Assembly: GCA_030619735.1 (NCBI GenBank)
Contig: JAUXAV010000011.1
Span: forward strand, 1 to 17,865
DNA length: 17,865 nucleotides
Direction: 5' to 3'
Source of the DNA: Candidatus Aenigmatarchaeota archaeon
GTDB taxonomy: Archaea > Aenigmatarchaeota > Aenigmatarchaeia > QMZP01 > JAUXAV01
Shown here: piece by piece, positions 5,455 through 10,980 of the stretch
How positions within the stretch are numbered: position 1 is the first letter of the stretch
Layout of the letters: the number at the start of each line of letters is the position of its first letter
Program-made: the position numbers and the translations under genes
Notes under the pieces: generated by a model
What the model was told of the DNA's origin: nothing
Seen by the model: only the letters and a program-made list of their open reading frames with translations
Databases searched by the model: none

Positions 5455-5912
5455 TACTCCTCTACTCCTAATATATTGACCGTGCCATTCTGCCCGGCAG
5501 CTGCGTTTTTGAAGTAAAGAAGGCTGAGGTCAACCCGGGTGAAGCCTATAGCCTCTCCGACAGCCACTTTGTATCGTTGGTTAGTAACATTGCCGAATAG
5601 CTGGTCATTGCCGCTTACTTGGATAATGAGGTCTCGGAGCTTCTTTGAGCTGGTCTCAAACCTTCTGGGGTCGTCAGTGGTAGCCGTGTCCTCGTTTTCA
5701 TAGACAGCTCCACTAAAGCCGAGCATCTTAACGATGGATGCTTCTACATAGCAATTATCAACATAGGATTGGTCAACCCTGGCTGTTAGAGTATCTTCAA
5801 TAGCCGGGTTTATCTGAATCCCGGCTACATTCTTTTGTCCTATAGGTTCGGTAATCTTTTTTACTTCTTCTATAGGCTCACTTGCGGTTATGGTCTTCGG
5901 AACTTTAGCCAT
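5454..5912 (-). CDS. Beta-rich putative virion protein (152 aa)
   Basis: After a charged N-terminus (MAKVPKTITASEPIEEVKK) the protein alternates short beta-prone segments. The phrase TARVDQSYVDNCYVEASI resembles VELSYVGFCYVEPTPS in the 87-aa protein encoded at 6915-7178, and the DNA behind the two is 31/39 identical, so they share a duplicated structural element. The C-terminal part (AIGFTRVDLSLLYFKNA and GTVNILGVEE) looks like the last strands of a jelly roll. It lies between the 127-aa and 175-aa virion-like genes. A minor capsid or spike-base role is plausible but unproven. Confidence 0.5.
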   Translation of the reverse strand: MAKVPKTITASEPIEEVKKITEPIGQKNVAGIQINPAIEDTLTARVDQSYVDNCYVEASIVKMLGFSGAVYENEDTATTDDPRRFETSSKKLRDLIIQVSGNDQLFGNVTNQRYKVAVGEAIGFTRVDLSLLYFKNAAAGQNGTVNILGVEE

Positions 5913-5913
5913 C

Positions 5914-6297
5914 TTATGATTCCTTAGCTACTGCCCAGCCTTTCACATAGTAGCCAACTTCCTGGTCTACTGCCCCGGTATTGCTAATCACTAGCTTAAT
6001 CTCGTGGTAGGCATCCTCTACTGCCTTCTTGCCAAAATCAAAGGTAACTTCATTAAAATTATAGTAGCTTCCAGCAAAAAACCACTCATAATTAACATCA
6101 GTCCGGGCATCGGCATATAGCTCACTTACCTTGATTCGGAAGTGTCGCCAGTTAAGGAGAAAGGTAACAGTAAGGCTAGTTCCTGCGGTAACAATATCAG
6201 TATCGGCAGCAAAAAAGCGGATGCTTTCTCTCTCCGGGTAGTTCTCAGCTATCCTCTCCAGACTATCAGCAACCCGCTTTAATAATTCCTCTGTCAC
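5914..6297 (-). CDS. Beta-rich putative minor virion protein (127 aa)
   Basis: The start is GTG at 6297, overlapping the previous TGA (GTGA). The first 20 residues are helical (TEELLKRVADSLERIAENY). The rest is a run of beta strands with aromatic spacing: IRFFAADTDIVTAGTSLTV, then FRIKVSELYADARTDVNYEW, then a terminal GYYVKGWAVA. This is compatible with a single jelly roll, as in the penton proteins of tailless viruses. No family is recognised with certainty. It is tightly coupled to the 47-aa basic protein upstream and ends two bases before the 152-aa gene. Confidence 0.5.
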   Translation of the reverse strand: MTEELLKRVADSLERIAENYPERESIRFFAADTDIVTAGTSLTVTFLLNWRHFRIKVSELYADARTDVNYEWFFAGSYYNFNEVTFDFGKKAVEDAYHEIKLVISNTGAVDQEVGYYVKGWAVAKES

Positions 6298-6437
6298 AAC
6301 TTGGTAACCACCTTCTCAATCTTCTCAATAGCCGGGCTATCGGTAGGCGCTATTTCGTGAACTACCAATTTATCGCCTTTCTTCCGCTTCTTAGCTTGAA
6401 CCCACGACAAGACCTCTTCCTTAGTCTTTCTGGGCAT
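6294..6437 (-). CDS. Small basic hypothetical protein (47 aa)
   Basis: ATG 6437 follows TAGGAGGTAGC, an excellent ribosome site. The product starts MPRKTKEEVLSWVQAKKRKK, a basic amphipathic helix, and ends with IEKIEKVVTKL. Its stop overlaps the GTG start of the 127-aa gene (GTGA), so translation is coupled. The composition suggests nucleic-acid binding or an electrostatic role inside the virion. I recognise no family. Confidence 0.6.
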   Translation of the reverse strand: MPRKTKEEVLSWVQAKKRKKGDKLVVHEIAPTDSPAIEKIEKVVTKL

Positions 6438-6501
6438 AGCTACCTCCTATAGACTAAGCTTGCTTTAAGCTGTCCACTATTTGCCTGGCAAAGCTCGCAC
6501 A

Positions 6502-6897
6502 TTAAGTAAGAGTAGCGGTAGCAACCACTGTCGCCCACTGACCGGCAGCTATATCAATTACCAGAGCTACTTCCCAAGCTGGAGTAAAGGTATAAGTAAC
6601 TCCGGCAGCATCAATAACATCAGTCCCAGCCCTAATCAGGGTTACCGCATTAGTGACCTCAATGCCTACCATAAAAATTATTCTGCCTGAGCCGGTAGCT
6701 GCAGGTAGGGTAACAGGCACTACAGCACTAGACCCATCGGCAACAATGATGGCTAGGTCGTCAGTGTCTAATATGGTGTAGGCTGCCACTTTAGTAGCTA
6801 CTCCGCCATACAATGCCTCATCCTTCAGGTCTTGCAGTAGCTTGTCAAGCTCCACCTTCGGGATTAGTTCCCCAGTAGTCCAAACTTTCTTGGTCAT
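6502..6897 (-). CDS. Beta-repeat protein of phage fibre type (131 aa)
   Basis: Residues about 33-130 follow the pattern of a common phage fibre domain: a TILDTDDLAIIVADGSSAV strand pair, then VPVTLPAATGSGRIIFM, then AVTLIRAGTDVIDAAG and VTYTFTP, and a closing GQWATVVATATL. In that domain the phrase TLPAA-x-G-x-x-I and a terminal QW-x-x-V recur, and the fold is a beta sandwich or spike tip. The N-terminal helix (LIPKVELDKLLQDLKDEAL) could anchor or trimerise it. GGGAGGT precedes the start. The role is likely a spike or receptor-binding part of the particle. Confidence 0.6.
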   Translation of the reverse strand: MTKKVWTTGELIPKVELDKLLQDLKDEALYGGVATKVAAYTILDTDDLAIIVADGSSAVVPVTLPAATGSGRIIFMVGIEVTNAVTLIRAGTDVIDAAGVTYTFTPAWEVALVIDIAAGQWATVVATATLT

Positions 6898-6914
6898 TTC
6901 TACCTCCCTTTTAT

Positions 6915-7178
6915 TTATGCTGCTACCAATGAAGCGTTGGTATAGGCTTCATCAGCCTTAGCTTCAAGGTTTCCCATTTTACCTAGTATTTGAAAAAGGC
7001 TCATCCAGCTAGGAGTTGGCTCTACATAGCAGAAGCCAACATAGGATAACTCAACCCTGACCGGGTCAATTAAGAATGTTCCTACTGATTGATTGAACGC
7101 TCCATCAACCAAGCATTCATTGGTATTGAGTTTCGGTCCCGCATTTTCACCAGTATGTGTATGATGTTCAACACTCAT
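6915..7178 (-). CDS. Small putative virion protein (87 aa)
   Basis: The start at 7178 follows AAGGAGGT with good spacing. The His-rich N-terminus (MSVEHHTHTGENAGP) could bind metal. The middle, VELSYVGFCYVEPTPSWMS, shares the SYV-x2-CYVE phrase with the 152-aa protein at 5454-5912, and the DNA is also similar there. The C-terminus is helical (AKADEAYTNASLVAA). No known family. The shared motif suggests that the two proteins occupy related positions in one structure. Confidence 0.5.
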   Translation of the reverse strand: MSVEHHTHTGENAGPKLNTNECLVDGAFNQSVGTFLIDPVRVELSYVGFCYVEPTPSWMSLFQILGKMGNLEAKADEAYTNASLVAA

Positions 7179-7192
7179 AATCTACTACCTCC

Positions 7193-7726
7193 TTATAGCC
7201 AGCTAATACTTAGAACAGTGATTGCAGGAGCCAAACCTTTCACAGTAAAACAAGTGGGGAAATCGTAGTGTTTCCCTTGAACTGTTACCCAGGCATCATA
7301 AGGGTTATCTGGTGCAGCAGGGAAGGTGCTAGAAAGCTGGCAGTCCATCTTAAGCTTTGACTTCCCTGTAGGACAAGTAAATGATGCGGTCCAGGGAGAG
7401 TTCCCCTTATCATTGCGAATAAAAAGGGTTTTATAGCCAATTCCTAATTCAAAAGAAACGCTTCCAGCACCGCCATTATTTTCAATATCAATAAAGGCAG
7501 TAAAGCTCTCTCCCTGAAATTTAGTAATCTTAGCCGTCTGAGGTGAGCCTTCCCAGCCTATACCTGTAACCGCAATTACTGGTTCGCCCTCGCCGGGTGG
7601 GGGCTCCTCGTCCTTCTTCTTTTTAGCAAAAGCAAAGGCCACAAGAAGTAGAAGTATTAAGGCTCCGGCACCAACAGCGACCTCTTTTTTCTTGACCCGC
7701 TCCTGTTCTACAACTTCAGTTTTCAT
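7193..7726 (-). CDS. Membrane-anchored beta-sandwich protein (177 aa)
   Basis: The best start is ATG 7726, preceded by AGGAGGGAAGG and overlapping the previous stop as ATGA; a longer frame from 7795 would overlap the upstream gene much more. A basic N-terminus (ERVKKKEV) is followed by one membrane helix (AVGAGALILLLLVAFAFA), a charged and proline-rich linker (KKKKDEEPPPGEGEP), and about 120 residues of beta-sandwich character. That domain includes GESFTAFIDIENNGGAG, a phrase typical of CARDB/Ig-like modules. This could be a virion membrane protein displaying a domain outside, or one linking an inner membrane to the capsid. It belongs to a run of membrane genes flanking the candidate capsid gene. 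Confidence 0.6.
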   Translation of the reverse strand: MKTEVVEQERVKKKEVAVGAGALILLLLVAFAFAKKKKDEEPPPGEGEPVIAVTGIGWEGSPQTAKITKFQGESFTAFIDIENNGGAGSVSFELGIGYKTLFIRNDKGNSPWTASFTCPTGKSKLKMDCQLSSTFPAAPDNPYDAWVTVQGKHYDFPTCFTVKGLAPAITVLSISWL

Positions 7727-8184
7727 CCTTCCCTCCTTTTCCGCTTTGGTATAGCTGAAATCACTACTAGAGCTATCAGGGCTATTGCTCCCCACTTAAC
7801 TATCTCTGATACCCCTTTCACTACTTCTTCAGGTGCTTCCAATCGGATGAAAGTAGTTAGGGCTGCTATGAACAATCCGCTAATTAAAATCAATACCCAG
7901 TGAGCCTTAATAAAAAGTAAAGCAGCCATCCACCAAACTGGAGAGGCAGCCTCCATCTCAACAATAACCCTTGAAGCCCCCTCAGAATGAACATCCTTTA
8001 CTACCATATCTTTAGTCTGGGTTTGAAATAGGGCTTCAACACCAGGTAGATTGAAGAGATAAGCAACCGGCAGCGTTAGGTCAATCACAGCCCGCACCGG
8101 CGTCCCGCTGGGCAGGCTAAAATCACCTACTGTTGACTCTAGTTTCCCTATAGCCGTGCCTTCAGCAATCGTTACATAAGCCAT
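7723..8184 (-). CDS. Two-span membrane protein downstream of the capsid candidate (153 aa)
   Basis: An N-terminal beta-rich half (GTAIGKLESTVGDFSLPSG, then AVIDLTLPVAYLFNLPG) is followed by two hydrophobic helices, about residues 83-108 (WWMAALLFIKAHWVLILISG) and 128-146 (WGAIALIALVVISAI), and a basic tail (PKRKRREG). It starts 19 bases after the capsid candidate's stop. The ribosome site GGAGG lies in the loop of a 12-bp perfect hairpin, and its ATG lies in the 3' arm, so its translation probably depends on ribosomes finishing the capsid gene. It ends with an ATGA overlap onto the next membrane protein. A role in a virion membrane is likely. Confidence 0.6.
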   Translation of the reverse strand: MAYVTIAEGTAIGKLESTVGDFSLPSGTPVRAVIDLTLPVAYLFNLPGVEALFQTQTKDMVVKDVHSEGASRVIVEMEAASPVWWMAALLFIKAHWVLILISGLFIAALTTFIRLEAPEEVVKGVSEIVKWGAIALIALVVISAIPKRKRREG

Positions 8185-8208
8185 AGTTTGAGCCTCCTAT
8201 GGCTTATG
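8175..8208 (-). promoter_or_regulatory. 12-bp hairpin coupling capsid stop to next start
   Basis: CATAAGCCATAG (8175-8186) and CTATGGCTTATG (8197-8208) are perfect reverse complements around a 10-base loop. In the leftward mRNA the 5' arm contains the capsid gene's TAA, the loop carries the ribosome site GGAGG, and the 3' arm carries the ATG of the membrane protein. This layout fits translational coupling. Confidence 0.7.
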
Positions 8209-9151
8209 ATGCTGAATAAGCTGTATGCAGTATCCAGATGTCGCCAGTGGCTAGAAGGGTAGTAAAGCCAATCAGGTCAAGCCCGGGTAATCTCCCTCTC
8301 AAATCCAGAGCCACATCGCCAGCTACCTCACCCCAGTCTATTTGAGCGACACCGGTCGGCAGACTAGGAAGACCATATTTAGCCTGTGCCCTACCACGCA
8401 AGGTTTCCCAACCTTCCCTGAAGGGGACCGTATTCTCCAATGCCTTGATATAGCCAACCTCAGATACATCAGCATTGGAGCGGGTGCCAGCAACAGCAAG
8501 GACTAGGAGATTTGTCTTTCTCAAGATAGCCCCGGCCGGTAGTTCTCTCCTCAAGCCTATCTCACCAATAACGGCCGCTACATCCACCTTCTCCCAGCGA
8601 TTATTAGGTAGAAGCAGGCTTGGCCGCACTGCATCATACTGCTCACCAGCTAGGATAATGGCTGGAGTTACCGTGATGGAGCCAGAATTGATGACGAGAT
8701 TTGCCGCCGATATATCAGTGGCTGCCCCCCAGGTTACCTCTAACGCCAGTTGCCCAAGCTCTACGGCTGGGATACCGCTTACCGGGTCAAAGGGATTTAA
8801 GGGATTGGGACCGAAGTGAATTTGGAGTAGAGCATAAACATCCTGGGCAGTCTGGCTATCGGCTATAGCATCTTTTCTGACCTGCCCCTGATACTGGAAG
8901 TAGTTTTTCCAGTAAAGCTGGCGACCATCACCGATAGCATCCCAAGTATGCCCTTGCCCGTCTCGGATAGCCATTCCCTTAATAATCCTGACTATGCCAT
9001 CTTCAAGCTCAGTAATATCGGTGGAGGTGTAATTCAGCTTAAGAAGCAGGTCAAGGTGGGTTATCAGCCCCGTCTTCTCCAGAGCCAGACTTCTGGTGGC
9101 ACTGGCTGCAAAGGCTAGTGTGGTAACTTGTGGAACTCGTTTTGTGGTCAT
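8204..9151 (-). CDS. Candidate double jelly-roll major capsid protein (315 aa)
   Basis: No family match can be computed here, but the layout resembles double jelly-roll capsid proteins of tailless viruses (PRD1/PM2-like lineage, and P23-77 relatives). The first half has GLITHLDLLLKLNYTST and IVRIIKGMAIRDGQGH strands, and then the characteristic phrase PAVELGQLALEVTWGAATDI (residues 128-147), followed by an ITVTP strand. The second half restarts with GEIGLRRELPAGAILRKTNL, has W/LR-rich turns, and closes with LPTGVAQIDW (264-273), DVALDLRGRLPGLDLIGFTT and a final beta pair. Two half-repeats each of about 150 residues are expected for this fold. The usual size is 260-400 aa. It is preceded by GGAGGT, lies among membrane protein genes, and has no signal peptide. 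The alternative is another beta-rich virion protein. Confidence 0.55.
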   Translation of the reverse strand: MTTKRVPQVTTLAFAASATRSLALEKTGLITHLDLLLKLNYTSTDITELEDGIVRIIKGMAIRDGQGHTWDAIGDGRQLYWKNYFQYQGQVRKDAIADSQTAQDVYALLQIHFGPNPLNPFDPVSGIPAVELGQLALEVTWGAATDISAANLVINSGSITVTPAIILAGEQYDAVRPSLLLPNNRWEKVDVAAVIGEIGLRRELPAGAILRKTNLLVLAVAGTRSNADVSEVGYIKALENTVPFREGWETLRGRAQAKYGLPSLPTGVAQIDWGEVAGDVALDLRGRLPGLDLIGFTTLLATGDIWILHTAYSAS

Positions 9152-9768
9152 TATCTACCTCCAATCGTTAGAGCTGTTCTCAGAGTAGTCATAGCATCGC
9201 CTTGATGCCCATTGCCGCCAGCCGAATGTTCGGAGCTATGGGATGAGCTTTCGCTGGAATGAGAGGATGAGCTAGAGCCTTTGCTTTCACTTTCCTCCTC
9301 TTCCTTCTTCTTAAAGAGGTCCTTTATCCACTCATCAATAGGAACAAGGCTTCGGATAGCTTCCCAAGCGAGGAAAAGGGCGGCGGTATCGGCAGCCTTG
9401 GCGCCAATAACGCCAGGGAGCCACTGCTTCACTGCCCAGGCAGAACCACCCTTAATTAAGGCCGGACCCCAGGTCTCTCCCAATCTATCTGTAACAGCAC
9501 CGCCAATGATGCCGTCAACCAACTCAGAGATTAGGAGAGCTATGCCGCCACCAATGGCAGCCTGCCCCAAAGGGATACCCATAATCTGAACTTCGGCTAG
9601 TCCACCAAGCTGCTCTTGCTTCTGGTCAACCTCTTCCTTTTTCTCGGTGCTAGTTTCAGCCTTGGCAAAAATCTCAGCTATATCAGCCTTGACCTTCTCT
9701 GACAGCTTTGTGTCTCGTTGGTCTAGCAGGGCTAGTGTTTCCTTGTCTAATGCAATTGTATCACCCAT
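9151..9768 (-). CDS. Gly-rich membrane protein with Ser/His tail (205 aa)
   Basis: The N-terminal 55 residues form a charged helix (KLSEKVKADIAEIFAKAETS). Then come two hydrophobic stretches with many glycines, about 62-92 (GIPLGQAAIGGGIALLISEL) and 116-138, resembling membrane or glycine-zipper segments. After a charged DLFKKKEEEESESK stretch the protein runs into a low-complexity Ser, His and Glu tail (SSSSSHSSESSSHSSEHS) and a short GGNGHQGD segment. No family is recognised. It lies directly upstream of the capsid candidate, with one base of overlap between its stop and the next gene's region. A virion-membrane or packaging-vertex protein is possible. GGGAGGAAGC precedes ATG 9768. Confidence 0.5.
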   Translation of the reverse strand: MGDTIALDKETLALLDQRDTKLSEKVKADIAEIFAKAETSTEKKEEVDQKQEQLGGLAEVQIMGIPLGQAAIGGGIALLISELVDGIIGGAVTDRLGETWGPALIKGGSAWAVKQWLPGVIGAKAADTAALFLAWEAIRSLVPIDEWIKDLFKKKEEEESESKGSSSSSHSSESSSHSSEHSAGGNGHQGDAMTTLRTALTIGGR

Positions 9769-9778
9769 TGCTTCCCTC

Positions 9779-9892
9779 CTATTTCCCTACGAACCGCACA
9801 CCTTTGGCAGTGTAGCAATACTTTACTCCTGCTTTGGTGCGTCGGCACTCGCCGGGTCTCATTTTGACTTGTTGAACTACTGTTTTACCCAT
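9779..9892 (-). CDS. Small basic Cys-containing protein (37 aa)
   Basis: From ATG 9892, after AGGAGGGTTCTA, the frame encodes 37 residues beginning MGKTVVQQVKMRPGECRRTK and ending VRFVGK, stop TAG 9781. It is strongly basic with two Cys residues and probably forms a small beta hairpin. The neighbouring 37-aa protein at 9905-10018 has the same length, the same MGK start and a similar C-R spacing, suggesting an ancient duplication. Small basic proteins in structural operons often bind nucleic acid inside the capsid. That role is inference. Confidence 0.55.
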   Translation of the reverse strand: MGKTVVQQVKMRPGECRRTKAGVKYCYTAKGVRFVGK

Positions 9893-9904
9893 TAGAACCC
9901 TCCT

Positions 9905-10018
9905 TTATTTGAATTCGGCGCATCGGCGCCCGCTACCGCTTTTAGCAGTCCTTACGGGAACAACCTTGTAGCGAACACACTTCTGTCCCCTGGGCTGCCA
10001 TTGTGTTGCCTTCCCCAT
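9905..10018 (-). CDS. Small basic Cys-containing protein, paralogue (37 aa)
   Basis: ATG 10018 follows AAAGGGGGGAATCT. The product starts MGKATQWQPRGQKCVRYKVV and ends SGRRCAEFK. Like its neighbour it has 37 residues, the MGK opening, two Cys and a very basic composition. The reading frame upstream of this ATG stays open as far as a TAG at 10159-10157, so a longer product is conceivable, but the ribosome site supports this start. The function is unknown; nucleic-acid binding would fit its charge. Confidence 0.55.
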   Translation of the reverse strand: MGKATQWQPRGQKCVRYKVVPVRTAKSGSGRRCAEFK

Positions 10019-10040
10019 AGATTCCCCCCTTTCCCTTAAC

Positions 10041-10211
10041 TTAAATTGGATACCCTGGGAGATAACTTGCCCTGGAGCGACAAGTTGTAATTTTAGCTCT
10101 TCGGCAAGCTTGAAAAGCAGGGGCTTTCCTACTTTTACAAGCTGTTGAAGCAGGCCCTAGGCATAGCCTGGCAAACGAAGCTCTATCTGGATACCTAATT
10201 TTCGTAACCAC
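10041..10211 (-). CDS. Doubtful small basic protein (56 aa)
   Basis: A GTG at 10211 follows AGGAGGGGAAG and opens a frame of 56 residues (VTKIRYPDRASFARL, then a Cys- and Ser-rich part) ending at TAA 10043. The composition is basic with four Cys but not clearly protein-like. In another leftward frame the same stretch reads GWLRKLGIQIELRLPGYA, TAG, GLLQQLVKVGKPLLFKLAEE and on into the next gene, which looks more natural. Either this frame is the real gene, or the region holds a decayed or recoded gene in the other frame. I cannot decide by eye. Confidence 0.3.
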   Translation of the reverse strand: MVTKIRYPDRASFARLCLGPASTACKSRKAPAFQACRRAKITTCRSRASYLPGYPI

Positions 10212-10237
10212 CCTTCCCCTCCTTTTCCTTTGGGACA

Positions 10238-10304
10238 AGCACTCCCGGATAAAAGGGAAGGGGCGTAGCCTTCCACCTCTCTATCCGAGAGTGCTACGCC
10301 CCTT
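10238..10304. ncRNA. Structured element: long hairpin with competing stem (pseudoknot-like)
   Basis: AAGGGGCGTAGC (10258-10269) pairs perfectly with GCTACGCCCCTT (10293-10304). Inside it CTCTC/GAGAG (10277-10281/10287-10291) forms a second stem. The loop and that arm are also complementary, 13 of 14 bases, to AGCACTCCCGGATA at 10238-10251 (partner 10282-10295). The order of arms is that of an H-type pseudoknot or of two alternative hairpins. A short T-run follows on both strands (CCTTTTA rightward, TTCCCTTTT leftward), so it may also terminate transcription. Confidence 0.5.
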
Positions 10305-10320
10305 TTACTTACAGAGCAAC

Positions 10321-10338
10321 CCCGGAACAGAATCCGGG
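10321..10338. repeat. Small hairpin CCCGGA/TCCGGG
   Basis: A 6-bp perfect stem with a 6-base loop (ACAGAA) lies 17 bases from the larger structured element. In the leftward transcript it comes first. Confidence 0.4.
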
Positions 10339-10395
10339 TCTCCGCTCCTTATTTAATGATATTGCTAGAAAATTACTTTGTCAAGTCCCTATAAA

Positions 10396-10707
10396 TTACT
10401 GAAAATGGGGCAGTAATGATGGAGCATTCTGAAACAAATAAACACGAATCGCCCTTTTAACCTCTCCCACCGGTAATCCAAAACTTCTGGCTTGTTCAAT
10501 GGCAAAATTCCAGCTTCCAACCTCATCGTAACCTAAAATATGGCCTACTTCGTGGCAGAAAATAGCAAAACTTCTAGCATCAACCGGGCGCGGGGCATAT
10601 ATCTGGCGAGCAACTGAGTCTACTGCCCGACCGTGCTGTATTGTAATATCCTTCCACTTGATATTATACCTTTTAAGTAAGCGTTCCGCCTGATTCCAGC
10701 CGTCCAT
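10396..10707 (-). CDS. HExxH zinc metallopeptidase-like protein (103 aa)
   Basis: The core FAIFCHEVGHILGYDEVGSW holds the zinc motif His52-Glu53-x2-His56. A Glu in NFAIEQAR (Glu71) is a good third ligand, an arrangement seen in minimal ImmA/IrrE-like and other phage-borne metallopeptidases. At 103 residues it is just the catalytic core. It could cleave a regulator or mature virion proteins; the sequence does not tell which. It starts seven bases after the stop of the JAMM gene and lies in the same frame, separated only by TAG, so readthrough would fuse two metallopeptidase domains. Its own ribosome site is weak, which favours coupling to the upstream gene. It is the last gene before the structured gap. 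Confidence 0.65.
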   Translation of the reverse strand: MDGWNQAERLLKRYNIKWKDITIQHGRAVDSVARQIYAPRPVDARSFAIFCHEVGHILGYDEVGSWNFAIEQARSFGLPVGEVKRAIRVYLFQNAPSLLPHFQ

Positions 10708-10713
10708 TTCTGG

Positions 10714-10980
10714 CTATGTCCTTGGGCTGATTTTGTAGCACTTTAACCCCTGCCGGCCGGTAACGCAACTCATATTAAGCCCTGCTTTCTGCAAATTTCT
10801 GACATCGGCCGGTGAAGGATAAGAATGCCCCCCGGGATGGCTATGCCAGGTCCCTACTGGTCTCGTCCCTGGTGGGCACTTGAGATTAATCAGCACCCTG
10901 GTTCTCGTGCCTTCACTAATCGGCCCGAGGGTGCACTTTTTATTTGAGCAGCAGATTACTGCCCCCTTTTCAACTACCAC
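10714..10980 (-). CDS. JAMM/JAB (MPN) metallopeptidase (88 aa)
   Basis: The segment GTWHSHPGGHSYPSPADV contains the complete JAMM signature H-x-H-x7-S-x2-D (His46, His48, Ser56, Asp59). The catalytic Glu expected upstream is probably Glu4 or Glu23. The N-terminal half has strands and a Cys cluster (ICCSNKKC). JAMM proteins in prokaryotic viruses are usually seen in structural or entry modules, sometimes paired with cell-wall hydrolases; other prokaryotic JABs remove ubiquitin-like tags. The start is GTG 10980, overlapping the DUF2958 gene end by 11 bases. Its TAG stop is in frame with the following HExxH gene. Confidence 0.75.
   Translation of the reverse strand: MVVEKGAVICCSNKKCTLGPISEGTRTRVLINLKCPPGTRPVGTWHSHPGGHSYPSPADVRNLQKAGLNMSCVTGRQGLKCYKISPRT

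Larger units (their letters stand above)
10212..10395. other. Gene-free gap with strong RNA structure
   Basis: These 184 bases separate the peptidase gene from the small basic genes. Apart from the nested and overlapping hairpins listed separately (10238-10304 and 10321-10338), I see no gene. Confidence 0.5.

Noticed and set aside
8475..8819. Rightward frame of 114 codons inside the capsid candidate
   Set aside because: Antisense to a much better gene, with no ribosome site and no domain-like sequence.
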